Source of the DNA: Isoetes taiwanensis
Taxonomy: Eukaryota > Streptophyta > Lycopodiopsida > Isoetales > Isoetaceae
NCBI GenBank assembly: GCA_021234155.1
Contig: JAJEKV010000005.1
Location: forward strand, 19,392,089-19,456,088
Direction: 5' to 3'
Length of the DNA: 64,000 nt
This document shows positions 34,195 to 44,871 of the stretch, in pieces; the stretch's first letter is position 1, and each line of letters opens with the position of its first letter. The notes beneath the pieces were generated by a model. That model was not told the DNA's origin, did not search any database, and saw only the letters and a program-made list of their open reading frames with translations. The position numbers and the translations under genes are program-made.

Positions 34195-35161
34195 TGTACT
34201 TCCCTGACCCCTCCCACCTCTGTACTCCGTTGGCTATAGTGACCCCTGTAGTCGAGCATAGCTCCCTCCTGGCACTGACTTCTGCTCTGTCTTCTGTACG
34301 CCTATCCCATTCCTCTGATCTTGTCGTGCTAGTCCATTGCCCATTTGTGTCTTCCATACTCGTGATTTGTGCCTGTTCCTGCCCTGTTCTGGCGTTCAGA
34401 TCGCCTATTAATATCATTAGGTCCTGTTCCTTCCATTTCATCATAGTCTCCCCCAGTTCTAACAGTTCTAGTTTATCACTGCTTGGTGGATAATATGCTA
34501 AAATCAGAATTAACTCTATTTTGTTGTGTAATTGTATATTCAAAACCATGTATCTCTTATTGACATCCGATTCCAAAATACATGCACTTTTTACTACATT
34601 TTCTTTAACATAACAAGCTAATCCTGCACTCCCTCTTCCAATCTTGAAATCTTTGTCCTTCCAGCATGTGAATAGCTGGTACCCTTCCTCCTCTGGCAGC
34701 CTTTTTATATTGTGCTCCCATGTCTCCACCAGACATATTATATCACAACTGTGTGCTCCTTCCAGCCTCTCCCCGTCATCCCAAGGGTACCCAGTACAGT
34801 TCCAATACCATATCTTCAGCGTCTCTTTCCTCGAGGTTGCTCCCTCGGGGTGTCCGCGTGTTCTGCTTCGTTTCCCAATCTTCTCGGTCTCCCTCTTGTT
34901 TTCATGGTCGGGGTTGGATCCATGTTCCCGGCTTGTGCTATTCGGTCTACGCCGGCCCCTTTTTCCCCTCTTTCTTCCCCTCTGTACTGACTCGTGTCGG
35001 GGGCTACTGCTGCCATTGCCGTGTTCTCGTGCTCCTGTGCAAAGCCCCCCAGTGGGTTGGTATTCTCCTTCTCCACATCCGTTAACCTCCCTGGCTCCTA
35101 AACTCCCGATCTTTGGTCCTGCCCCGTTCCTGCACTCTTTTGTGCAGGAACACCTTGCCAT
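34195..35161 (-). pseudogene. LINE ORF2, N-terminal part: apurinic-type endonuclease
   Basis: From ATG 35161 on the minus strand, the frame overlaps the end of ORF1 by 80 nt. After a basic low-complexity stretch it shows LKIWYWNCTG, DIICLVETWE, GLACYVKENVV and MILIGDLNARTG, matching the conserved blocks of L1 endonucleases (the catalytic Glu of VETW and Asp/Asn of GDLNA). It is interrupted by the chromovirus at its GSGKY segment and continues at 28197. The enzyme nicks target DNA to prime reverse transcription. Confidence 0.9.
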
Positions 35162-35202
35162 TTTTGACCCCCGCCTGTATCCCTGCCTGGTTCAGTTCTC
35201 TG
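35082..35202 (-). pseudogene. LINE ORF1, C-terminal end
   Basis: This is the last 40 codons of ORF1, split from the rest by the hAT element. It reads AGIQAGVKNGKVFLHKRVQE and stops at TAA 35082-35084. Joined to 39505-40175 after removal of the hAT insertion it makes exactly 264 codons in one phase. Confidence 0.85.
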
Positions 35203-36695
35203 CACAGAAACAGAATACGGCCGTATTCACCGTCGAATACGGCGAATACGCAATTTAAAAAAAAAACGTATTCGCAAAATGCATACGCCGTAAGGAAAGT
35301 CTAAAACAGAATACGCCCGTATTTATGAGAATACGGGCCCAAATACGGCCGTATTCAGTGTTTAACAAAAAAAATTCAACGTAAAGGGGCTTCTTTTTGT
35401 TTTCTTTATCTCTCTGTTGTTTCGGCGGCGCCCGACACCTTCTTTTGGATTGGAGCAAATAGGCAGCGTCGACGAGTACCCCTGGATTGAACCGATTGGC
35501 GAGGATAAGGTTAACCGTTAGCAGCATCAGTTGAAAGGAAGGGGTCCCAAAAAATGTATTCTTTCCTGTCTGTTACTGCACAGATTTGAAATAGGCAGGC
35601 ATACATGATAAGAGCCCATTAAGTCGTCCAAGGCCACAGCATCCTCTATCAGTAACCTTAAAACCTGCAGGTAAACAAACCCAGTTCATATAAAAATTTC
35701 TTTTCCTTGCTTAAATTTCTTAGCCCATCTAAACCTGTAAGCCTGTAAACCAATACAGAACTTATTGCTGACTGATAGTGTGTAACTTTTAGATCTAGAG
35801 TACAAATTCATTTCCTTCCGGTTCTATCTGCAACAGAGATAGAGGAGTAGATTATACATTAATGCTTTGTTGCAGGAATATGTTTCAACTGTGGCAGGAC
35901 GTGATTTTCCAGTAACAGGTGTGCAGTGGCATCTGAGGTATGTGAATTTGCTATTAAAAATCTTCCTCTTCGCATGTAGCAGCCTATGGATTCAATGGCA
36001 TTGGGTTATCTTCTCAAATGATGATTCATTTGCAGAAAAATGCATTTGAATGGGGTTTGAATTCCATTCCACATACAATTCAAGTTACTCAAAGTGTGGC
36101 AAACTTCTTCATTAGGTAGGATCTCTACTGCAACTTGTAGCCAACTTTTTATATTTCTATCTTGGTGCTGATTTAGCATTCTGTTGCAGTGAAGCAAGGA
36201 AGTCATCGCATAGACCAAATTCTCGCGAAGAAGAAGAAAATATTCTGATATACAACTACCCTCTACTGTTTTCTGCAAAAGACAGCGCTGGACCTTTTGA
36301 TCAATCCTATGTTATGTGGTAACGTTTCATTTGGATGTGTTTTAAGGTAAAAGGTGTTAATTAAATTTAAGAAAAGTGATGGTTTTTAAAGATGGTTAAG
36401 CATTTTTGGATGGGACAACTATGGGATAGGGGTTTAGACTATGTTATAGTTTTAAGCTTTCATTTGTTGTATGAGCAGATGATGGGTAATTGGCCAGATG
36501 GTTATGCTTGAGTTGGATCTGGCGAGCCTAAATTTACTTATTAAATCAGAGTCCCAATTGGTGGAGTTAATTGCTGCCTGAGGTAATTTTATTTACTTCT
36601 TTAGTCTGCATCAATTGAACTTCCTTATGTATGCATGCTTTGTTTGTGCTTACAGGTCACCGGAATCTCTAGCATTTGTGTTCGTATTCATAGAA

Positions 36696-37698
36696 ATGGA
36701 ATCAAGGGGAGGAGAGTCACAAGGTATGCTTTGGATTGGTTTGTCTCTTCTTGAAAATAACAATGCTTTTGTTATGATGGTTGAGTTATTATTTTAAATT
36801 CTTTTTAGGTGATACAAGTGCTTCAAAAACTAGCTCTAGTAGTAAGAGAAAGAAAGGTGAAGGGCCACAACAAAGTGATTGGTGGGAGGAAGTCAATGTC
36901 ATTGGAATCGCAAAAGGGGAAACTGGAAGGAGAGGGGGAAAAGTGTGGAGATGCAAATATTGTCTCATGCAAAGAACTTCAGCTGTTAATAGAGTGCGAG
37001 GGCACTTACTTGGTGAAAAGGGACATGATATTCTACCATGTGCCGGTATTCTTGAGGACAAAAGAATTGAGTTAAAGGAAATGGCGGATCAAATTGATGC
37101 CATTGTCACTAATAGAAAGCAAAGAAGAGAGGCCACATTTGCTGCTGCGGGTTATGATTTTGATATTGCATCAAGAAGAAGCAGGAGAGTTGAGGATGAA
37201 GACATGGATTATGCTCCACCTCCTTCTGGAAGTAGTGGTGACATCACAAGCTATTGCAGACCACCAAGACCACCTGTGAAAATGATGCAACAAGATATTA
37301 AGCGTCTAGTAGAGAAAGAAAAGAGAGAGGAGTTGCAGGATGCTATTGGGGATTATTTTTATTGTTGTGATGTTCCTTTCGCTCATGCTAGAAATCCATT
37401 CTTTAAAGCCATGATACAAAAGGCAGGAGAATATGGGCGTGGAGCCGATTCTCCTTCAAGTGAAGCGCTTCGTGTGAAGATTTTAGAGCGGAAGGTAAAG
37501 AAAGTGGAAGATGAGCTTAGTGATTTCAGGGCTTCATGGAAGGATTGGGGAGTTACGTTGATATTTGAGGGGTGGACCGATAAGCGAGGGCGAGTGCTTG
37601 AGGGATGTGTTGCATATTGTAGAGGACGAGCATACTTTGTAGAGACCCATGATATCACAAAAGGAGGAAAATCAGCCGTTAATCTTCATCGATTATAG
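36696..37698 (+). pseudogene. hAT transposase N-terminal part (BED finger + DUF659)
   Basis: Exon 36696-36723 (MESRGGESQ) joins by a GT-AG intron to 36809-37698, giving 305 codons. Near the start is a BED-type zinc finger: WRCKYC, then RVRGHLLGEKGHDILPC. A coiled, charged linker with DYAPPPSGSSGD follows, then a DUF659 segment (NPFFKAMIQKAGEYGRG, SWKDWGVTLIFEGWTDKRGR, FVETHDITKGGKSAV). It stops at 37696-37698 inside DUF659, so the RNase-H-like catalytic core and the hATC dimerisation domain are absent. It can bind DNA at most, not transpose. Confidence 0.85.
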
Positions 37699-37863
37699 CC
37701 CTACTGCTGATGTTGAATTTGTTCCATCCTCTCTCTACCCAGAGTGACAGTATCATATCCTTTCTATGTTGGTTTATTATATCTTATCTACATATAAACT
37801 ATGGTGATGTTAACGTAACAAAACTTTTGAGTTACTTTTATGTTTTATAATACAAGAAATTTA

Positions 37864-37887
37864 TCGCGGCGGCCAAGGCCGCCGCGA
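37864..37887. repeat. GC-rich 24-bp palindrome inside the hAT element
   Basis: Two 11-bp arms TCGCGGCGGCC and GGCCGCCGCGA separated by AA, in otherwise AT-rich DNA. It could be the terminus of a small nested transposon or a structural element. Confidence 0.8.
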
Positions 37888-38334
37888 ACATTTCTCTTTT
37901 TCAAAACGGTGCAGTTGGACCCCAGTTAACGTCCAACATTCTCTTCTGCAATGGCCAAGTGATTCTAGATTGATGTGAAGCAACTTCGTAAGATCTTATA
38001 TTGTAACTCTAATTTAGAAATTACAAAATGGGAGAATATTTACCTTGCATGCAATTAGTGAAGCAGAAGAGAAGCGCTCACAATAGCTCTTCAAGTGCTC
38101 TCAATGCGTCGAGACAATAAGAAGGCCTTCTATTTATAAGATGGAGTTTTGTTGGATGATCGACACACATGACTAATCTAGGGCTATATTTATGCCAAGT
38201 GCCTATATCACAACTCGCATGTAATCATTAATATCATTCGATATATATTTCATATCCATAATTATCCTAAAATGGATATCATTAAGATTCTATATATATT
38301 GGGATTGATATCTTCTAACAAATTTGCCAATGGC

Positions 38335-39110
38335 ATAATAAATGCAAAGTGCACATATCGTGCTTTGATAATTCGCAATAAATGCAAAGCGTATTAATGG
38401 TCGCAATAAATGCAAAGTGCACACATGTCGCGGCTTTGATAACTCGCAATAAATGCAAAGCGTATTAATGGTCGCAATAAATGCAAAGCGATTAATGGCC
38501 GCAATAAATGCAAAGGGTATTAATAGCCGCAATAAATGCAAAGTGCACACATGTCGTGCTTTGATAACTCGCAATAAATGCAAAGCGTATTAATGGCCGC
38601 AATAAATGCAAAGCGTATTAATGGTCCCAATAAATGCAAAAGGTATTAATGGCTACAATAAATGCAAAGTGCACACATGTCGTGTTTTGATAATTCGCAA
38701 TAAATTCAAAGCGATTAATGGCCACAAAAAATGCAAAGTGTATTAATGGTCGCAATAAATGCAAAGTGCACAAATCTGCCATAAATGCGATGAATGCAAC
38801 GTGTCATCCTATGGTAATGCTCATATCTTCCTCCGCCATAAATGCTCATAAATGCCTCAAATCTGAAATTAATGCCCGCAATAAATGCTTTATAATCAAT
38901 GAATGCACACAATATTCGAGGTTATTAATGGCTGCAATAAATGCTTTACAATCAATGAATGCACACTGTACACGTGTCATGTAATCATGTCAACATCACG
39001 AAATATTCGAGGTTACCGCAATAGATGCTTTATATAATCAATGAATGCAAAAATGAATGCAAAGAAGGTTATTAAGTGGCCGCAATAAATGCCGCAATAA
39101 ATGCTTTATA
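38335..39110. repeat. Tandem array, about 28-bp unit (AATAAATGCAAAGCGTATTAATGGCCGC type)
   Basis: More than fifteen imperfect units of roughly 28 bp built around gcaataaatgcaaag. Some are expanded by a higher-order insert containing gtgcacacatgtcgtgcttt. The array lies wholly inside the hAT element. Confidence 0.9.
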
Positions 39111-39504
39111 AGTAATAAATGCACACAAGTACACGTGCCATGTTTTAAGAATTTTGAAGGAACAAAATGAAGGAGAACAGAAATTGGACACTCAATTACA
39201 TAGGAAGGATGATAAACTTGACTTTTAACTTTTGAGTTACTTTTATGTTTTAATATGATAAATTTTACTTTTATGTTTTCTTCCCTTAATGTTGTTATTA
39301 TTGCAATAGAAGAATCTACAGTTTTCATATTTAAAAAATAGAGATTAAGCTGAAAAGATCAAGTACAAATATGATATTTTATGGAATATTCTAAGAGAAT
39401 ATTCCATATTCTCCGTATGCGTATTTCACGTATTCGTATTCCGTATTCATTTTTGGGTCCCCGTATTCATTTCCGTATGCGTATTATGTCACTGTGGTTC
39501 TCTG

Positions 39505-40175
39505 GCCTTGGCCAGCTCCCTGTGTAGCCCCTGTCTTTGCATTATCATTAGGGCTTCCTGTACCTTGATCCCATTTCTCAGCCTGGATCCTGTGCGCAAT
39601 ACCCTCTCCTTGGCTGGTCGATCCCTGAGCGTCAAGTTTATGTGCCTCGCTCTCCCCCTCCATTGACCCGATCATACGGCTTTGACAATGATGCTCCGGT
39701 GTTCTTTGAACACCACCTCTATCACCTCTTCAGTCACTTGGTACGTATCCTCGTTAGGTTTCTCTGCTATCCCTATAAGCCTAACGTCATGCCTAATTCT
39801 AGTATGTTCCTCATACTCTACAATATGCGGTTTTATTTTATCAAATGACTCCCATGCATTGAATTGAACATTTCCTTTTTCTAATTCAACCAACCTATTC
39901 AGAATTTTGGCTTTCTCCTCCTCAATCTCGTCCATTCTGCGCTGCATTTCCTCGCTTGTCTTTTCCACTCCTACTATCCTCACGTCCATGCTGACAATGG
40001 CTACTTTATTACGGTTGACTGATTCCGCTAGCGTGTTGAGTGCATCCATGCTGGGTATCCTAGTCTCCAGCTGCTTGTTTATCTGTGCTAGAAAATCTCT
40101 GAGGTCTTGTTGACTTGCTGGTGCTTTTGCCGCATCTGCTCTCTTTATCTGACTAAGGTTGGTGCTTTTCGCCAT
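39505..40175 (-). pseudogene. LINE ORF1, N-terminal and central part
   Basis: From ATG 40175 (MAKSTNLSQIKRADAAKAPA) the frame encodes a coiled coil of about 90 residues (EKTSEEMQRRMDEIEEEKAK), followed by HDVRLIGIAEKPNEDTYQV, which resembles the RRM of L1 ORF1 proteins, and HINLTLRDRPAKERVLR. One in-frame TGA (probably from CGA) occurs just after IIVKAV. It continues into 35202-35082 once the hAT is removed, for 263 residues in total. ORF1 proteins of this kind bind LINE RNA as chaperones. Confidence 0.88.
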
Positions 40176-40540
40176 AGCTTCGAGATGTATTGTGCCGCTG
40201 TATTCTTCGTTCGCGTGATCACTACAGACTGTACGATGCGATATTGCCTTATTCATTCTATTGAGTATATATACCGAAAACCTCAAACGGTCCGCTAATT
40301 CAAAAATTCACCGTTAATCATGATTTTGAATTTTGAATATTGGAATAACCGTTAATTATTCTGCCTCCACTATTTATTATTTGCTCTGTTCCTCGAGACT
40401 CTCAATATCCCCCTTCTATAATGATTGGCTGGCGATGATCTCCTTCTTTTATGTCATGGGATTCGGTTCCCGTCCTCCTACGTTTATTTATGTACTTGTC
40501 CATACATGATCTAGCCTGGGCCGTACACTGTGTCTGTGTG

Positions 40541-40815
40541 TATTTGAGTTTGTAGTGGCACGGATACCAGTTGGTGGGTCTAGCCCTCGCTATCCTGGTG
40601 TACGGCGAAGGCTGAGCCTCTCTGTCCCGTAGCTTATTCCGTCCTCTTTTTACTCCTACTTTTCGCATTTCGCAATTTGTGCATTTTTGCACTTGTTTTT
40701 GAGTTTATAGTGGTCCAGATTTACCAGTTGGTGGGTCTAGCCCTCGCTATCCTGGTGTATGGCGGAGGCTGAGCCTCTCTGTCCCGTATCTTATTATGTC
40801 CACCGTTTACTCTCA
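40541..40815. repeat. LINE 5' region: two tandem units of about 155 bp
   Basis: The blocks at 40541-40657 and 40695-40815 share gagttt..tagtgg and accagttggtgggtctagcc through gctgagcctctctgtcccgt. Tandem promoter-bearing units are common at LINE 5' ends. Confidence 0.85.
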
Positions 40816-41284
40816 CGGTCTTGCGACCTTATATATTTATCTTTTCTATTGTCCGCTCTTGCTCCCCATGTTTTGCCTTTCTCCCATGTGCTTTCATTGT
40901 CCGTCCATGCATCTGTTCTTTCCCATCTGCCTTTCATCTGTATGTCGGCCTTACACATCGTTGTTTTCGGGTCCCTTCTGTTTATCTTTTCTCCCGTCAG
41001 TTTTAAGTCCATCCCGGGTTCACCACCCTTGTCCTTTTTCGCTTAGCATTGATTCTGTGACTCCCACCTGTTTATTTATCCTTTGCCATTGTGCGTGCTG
41101 GCCTCAATACATGCTTTTTAACATCCACCTATTTCCACCTGTTTGTTTATCCTTTTCACCAATCTGCCTACTGTTATGAATATTTGTCTTCTGTATTCCC
41201 TACTGCTTCTGTGTACCTGGATTTTCCCTTGCTCCTGTGTATCTGATCATGTGTTATGTGGTTGCTATCTTGTTTAACTAATAT

Positions 41285-41380
41285 CTTTACTGTCGCATGC
41301 TGTCACCTTTCCCTGCATTTTGGGTGGATCTCTTTACTGTCGTGCCTGTTGTCACCTTTCCCTGCATTTGGGTGGGTATC
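41285..41380. repeat. Two-copy tandem repeat of about 47 bp in the LINE 5' region
   Basis: ctttactgtcg, then gtcacctttccctgcatttt and gggtgg, repeats with small changes at 41285-41331 and 41332-41380. Confidence 0.85.
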
Positions 41381-42149
41381 CATACTGCGTATCTAACCGT
41401 TCACAAAGAGATCTTGCCATTTGTTAAATTGTGACAGTTCGTTAGCCGCCCAATTTGTACATCTTACGAAAATAAAATTGTGTAAAAGATAGTTTATGGA
41501 AAAGCTAACCAGTCCTATACTTAGGGATGTGGATAGTGTCCAGATATACGTTAGAAATCCTATCCTTATATACCCATATACCACCCTATACAGTTTTTAT
41601 ATAGTCATCATAGAAATGCATGGAGAAATCTACAGTTACATTGCTAGTTGCTAATTTGCCAATTGCCAATTGAATACATTCAGTCTAGAGTGATCTAAGA
41701 GACATAGATAGGGAATATACCACTTTACTTTGAAGAGAAAGTAATTGACACTAAGAAATAGCTGATCTGCGATACATAAAGGAGCTGTATTTCATGCGTC
41801 ATTCTAACTTATATTCAAAGGAAAAGTGGCTTTCCACGGCCACATATTCTGGCTTATTCAGCCATTCTTAAGCATGACCATTTCTTAAAACAAAATTTGT
41901 TCCTTTTCTGCCCGGGTTTACCCGCATCACCTAACCATTTGTATACAGCCATATGCTGATACACATTAACTATTCTTGGCAGTTGCCCGAAAATCACTGA
42001 TGAGGCTGAAGCTAAAAGGATTGATTAAAAGACGAACAGAAAAACAGAAGAGAACAAAATAAAAATAAAAGATATGGCATGCAACCCCTTCGAGCACCTC
42101 CATTCTTGCCCTTCCTCCCATTATTTCCTTGTTTCTTACTCCCGTAGAT

Positions 42150-42827
42150 TTACTTCTTTGGCTTTTTTTCTGTAGACGGCTCCCCTATCTTCTTAACTTT
42201 TTCCAAGTTTCTTCCCATGTAAGCTCGGCACATAAAATCAACTAGGTTTTTTTCGCAGCAATATATGCAAACCTTTTCAAAATCACATATCATAAGGTTG
42301 TGCTGGTAGCTGGAAGACCTCTGTATTGCTGCATGAATCTGGAGTCGATTGAAGCACTGCATCATCTTGTCCAGGTCCTGGCGCCGCACTGAATCATTCT
42401 TGTCGCCTAGGACTCCAAGCACCCCTAGCAACCCTAGATTATAGCCATGATCCCGCATCGATTGTGCATGGTGAATGCGATCACAAAAAAGGCAATGAAC
42501 TCGTCCACAACTAATGCATGATGACAGACCTCGGCCTAGACACATACAATCTGGCTCACAAATACACCATGGATTAAGATCTTCGAGATCAGGATTATAA
42601 GGCACTGTGAGGTTGCCCGGGACCCCAGATCTTGGGCGCTTCTTGATATTCTGCTTCTCCCCATCGCTGTCGACGGCAACTTTCTTCCCCTTATCCATTT
42701 TCTGCTTCTGAGCTGAGCCGGAGTCGGGTTGGCGCTTCCCTGCTAATCCTGAACTCAAGAGGCTGAGAAATCTTGAGGGCTTACTCCTTCTATTCTTTCT
42801 TGAGGATATACTCCTTCTATTTAACAT
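42150..42827 (-). CDS. 225-aa Cys-rich protein of unknown family
   Basis: Uninterrupted, intronless minus-strand frame. Residues 1-80 are basic and Ser-rich, with a KKRPR nuclear-localisation-like motif at 62-66. Residues 88-115 carry eight cysteines (WCICEPDCMCLG, SSCISCGRVHCLFCDRIHH), a likely zinc-binding module. Three Gly-Leu repeats (LGLLGVLGVLG) and a second Cys-containing region (MICDFEKVCIYCCEKNLVDF) follow. Its ATG lies inside the right copy of the 30-bp repeat flanking the LINE block. An internal ATG at residue 44 (MDKGKKVAVDSD) is an alternative start. It could be a LINE 5' ORF, a host mRNA fused to the LINE 5' end, or an ordinary host gene. I do not recognise it. Confidence 0.55.
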   Translation of the reverse strand: MLNRRSISSRKNRRSKPSRFLSLLSSGLAGKRQPDSGSAQKQKMDKGKKVAVDSDGEKQNIKKRPRSGVPGNLTVPYNPDLEDLNPWCICEPDCMCLGRGLSSCISCGRVHCLFCDRIHHAQSMRDHGYNLGLLGVLGVLGDKNDSVRRQDLDKMMQCFNRLQIHAAIQRSSSYQHNLMICDFEKVCIYCCEKNLVDFMCRAYMGRNLEKVKKIGEPSTEKKPKK

Positions 42828-42845
42828 CCAAAGGGAATAAATATA
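42816..42845. repeat. 30-bp direct repeat, right copy (probable LINE target-site duplication)
   Basis: Matches 24496-24525 at 27 of 30 positions. The three differences are transitions. It includes the ATG of the 225-aa frame. Confidence 0.75.
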
Positions 42846-42978
42846 CTCCTTAAGGTTCTCCTATCTAAAGTAAGGAAACGATAAATCCGACTAAGTCACA
42901 GGTTGTTCCTGGACTAGTTTTCGATGTCTAGGTTTGGCCCATGGCCAAATGGTCAATGGTCAGGCCTTGGCTTTTATT

Positions 42979-43024
42979 TATGTGCGCACACGCAAGCGCG
43001 TGCACACCCCCCCACACACACACA
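42979..43024. repeat. Alternating purine-pyrimidine tract and (CA)n
   Basis: tgtgcgcacacgcaagcgcg, then tgcaca, a C-run and cacacacacaca. Mostly alternating purine and pyrimidine, a composition able to adopt Z-DNA. Confidence 0.8.
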
Positions 43025-43079
43025 AAAGTTATGCACCGTTATTACAATGCATGTTCCTACGATGCAAGTCTAGCATTTG

Positions 43080-44105
43080 AAACATAAAAAAACTTTTTAT
43101 TTTAGATTGAGGTGTCTACCCATGACACTAGAACAATGTAGAATATTCTAAAACATAATATTTTGACTCTTTGCGAAAATTTGAAAAAACCTTTCTATTT
43201 TGTTGAGATCCTTATCTACGATATTTAGAATGTTTCATAACTTTTTAGAACATTTTAGAACATTATATAGCTTTATAAAACATTCTATTTTGATTCTTCA
43301 CAAAATGTTATATAAAGAAATTCTATTTTTAGATTGAGATACTTACCCAAGGCTACCTAGATTATTCTAGGACTATCTATAATATTATAGAACTTTCCAC
43401 AACTGTCTTGAACCTTTTATAACATTCTAAAACACCCTAGTAAAAAAAAAAAAATCTATTTTTAAAATGAGATGCTTACCCATGAGCATGTAAAACAATC
43501 TATAACATTTCAAAACATTATGTTTTGCCCTTTTCGCAAGAGCTCTAAAAACATTTCTATTTATAGACGGAGGTACTTGCCCATAAGAACATTCTAAACC
43601 ATTCTATTCAAAATTAAAGTTTCCATTTTTAGACTAAGGTGCTTTCTACAAAGATTCCCTTAGATTTTACGAGATACACTTAGATTTTATGAGATTCCCT
43701 TAGATTTCCTTAGATTCTATGAGATTCTTTTAAATTCTATCCCCCTAGATTGCCCATGATGCCATAAAGATTCCCTTAGATTCCCCTCAAATTCTATGAT
43801 ATTCTCTTAGATTAAATTCCCTTATATTTGCTTAGATTTTATGAGATTTCCTCAGATCTTGTTACATTTTATGCAATCCCCTTAGATTCTATGAAGATTC
43901 CCCTAGATTCTCCAAGATTCCATTAGATTTTATGAGAATCCCTTAAGTTTTGTGAGATTTCCTTAGATTCTGCAGGCTTCATGAAGATTTCCTTAGATTT
44001 CCATAGATTAGCTTATATTTTATGAGATTCGCGTACTTTCTAGAATATTCTAGAACTTTTTAGAACATTCTACAACTTTTTGGGTTGTTCTAGGGAAATC
44101 GATAC
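43080..44105. repeat. Degenerate short repeats: TTCTAGAACATTC and AGATTCCCTTAGATT types
   Basis: 43130-43640 and 44030-44105 are full of tagaacattctaaaac-like units. 43640-44030 consists of about 20 imperfect units of roughly 20 bp such as ccttagattttatgagattc. The first type reappears at 46470-46628 on the other side of the plastid-derived DNA. Confidence 0.85.
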
Positions 44106-44386
44106 GAATATGAAAAGTGATTTAGAATAACGATTATTTGAATATAGTTCTTCCTTTTTTACTTATGAAAAAGTATTTTTTATATCCCTCATTCCCAATC
44201 ATATATTCTTCATATTCTTCATATTCTTATTATGCAAAGGTAATGACGAATATAAGAAAGAATCTCGTTTCAATTGGATATTTTGTATTTCGAATTAATC
44301 TTTATTTTTTTGGTCATAAAGAGATTTAGGTAATTACTCTACAAGGGTGTATACTAAATTCGTTATCACCATTCAAAGTTTTTTCT

Positions 44387-44482
44387 ATGTCTATTATACC
44401 TAGCTACTTCGTATTCCTATTGGCTGCTCTAACTCCAGCTTTAGTTCCACTTACTGGCTCAAATAAGATAAAACTTATCTAG
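44387..44482 (+). CDS. petL: petL-like, plastid-derived (31 aa)
   Basis: 31 codons from ATG to TAG, the usual petL length. SYFVFLLAALT and the end NKIKLI match the cytochrome b6f subunit PetL (usual form SYFGFLLAALT ... LSKIRLI). Prolines at residues 5, 17 and 21 replace residues that are usually Ser, Ile or Leu, as unedited codons or decay would give. In the plastid PetL stabilises the b6f complex with one membrane span. This nuclear copy is presumably not expressed there. Confidence 0.8.
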   Translation: MSIIPSYFVFLLAALTPALVPLTGSNKIKLI

Positions 44483-44871
44483 AAAATAATGACGGGGAAA
44501 ATCAAGGAAAATTTTCTGCCAGATGATGGTTATTGAGATTCACAGCAAACTTGGGTACTATCTAAGTTAGATATTGTCTTCGTTAACTCAGAAAGAAACG
44601 GTTGAAGCTTTGCCATCCGGAATCGTATCAGGTTCGATTCCAACAACTTCAGCTGGATTATTTGTAACTGCATATTCACAATACTGACGTGGTGATCAAT
44701 TGGATCTTTGACCGAGGATTGGATTACGTTTAGCATCCCACACTTACCTCCCTTCTTAGGGAGGTCAAATTGATCAATAAATTTTGCTGTTTTATCAATG
44801 AATCTAATTGAGTTCAAAATTTGATTATGGAAAAGGAAAAAACACATCAAATTCAATTTTATTATCAAAAT

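Larger units (their letters stand above)
35203..39496 (+). mobile_element. hAT transposon (4.29 kb), truncated transposase
   Basis: The ends are CACAGAAACAGAATACG and, inverted, CACAGTGACATAATACG. They are flanked by the 8-bp duplication GTTCTCTG (35195-35202 and 39497-39504), diagnostic of hAT elements. Subterminal GAATACG/CGTATTC motifs cluster at both ends. It encodes a BED-finger/DUF659 protein that stops early, and its right half carries a tandem array of about 28-bp units. It sits inside LINE ORF1, and 4302 nt (element plus duplication) is a multiple of three. Confidence 0.93.
24526..42815 (-). mobile_element. L1-like LINE with three nested transposons
   Basis: A minus-strand non-LTR retrotransposon with ORF1, an ORF2 carrying an apurinic-type endonuclease, a reverse transcriptase with YADD and a C-terminal Cys motif, and a (TATC)n 3' tail. 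It is flanked by a 30-bp direct repeat (27/30). Removing the chromovirus (28203-34194), CACTA (26317-27040) and hAT (35203-39496) insertions, each with one target-site copy, leaves about 7.26 kb, a normal size for a plant L1. Scattered stops and frameshifts make it inactive. The 5' border rests on the direct repeat. If that repeat is a coincidence, the LINE could end near 41.4 kb. Confidence 0.85.

Noticed and set aside
34644-35258. Plus-strand frame of 204 codons
   Set aside because: It is the complement of the LINE endonuclease and ORF1 end, with Ser/Leu/Pro-rich shadow composition.
38335-39110. Regular short repeats resembling a CRISPR array
   Set aside because: Units are imperfect, spacers are not unique or uniform, and the array lies inside a plant hAT transposon with no cas genes.
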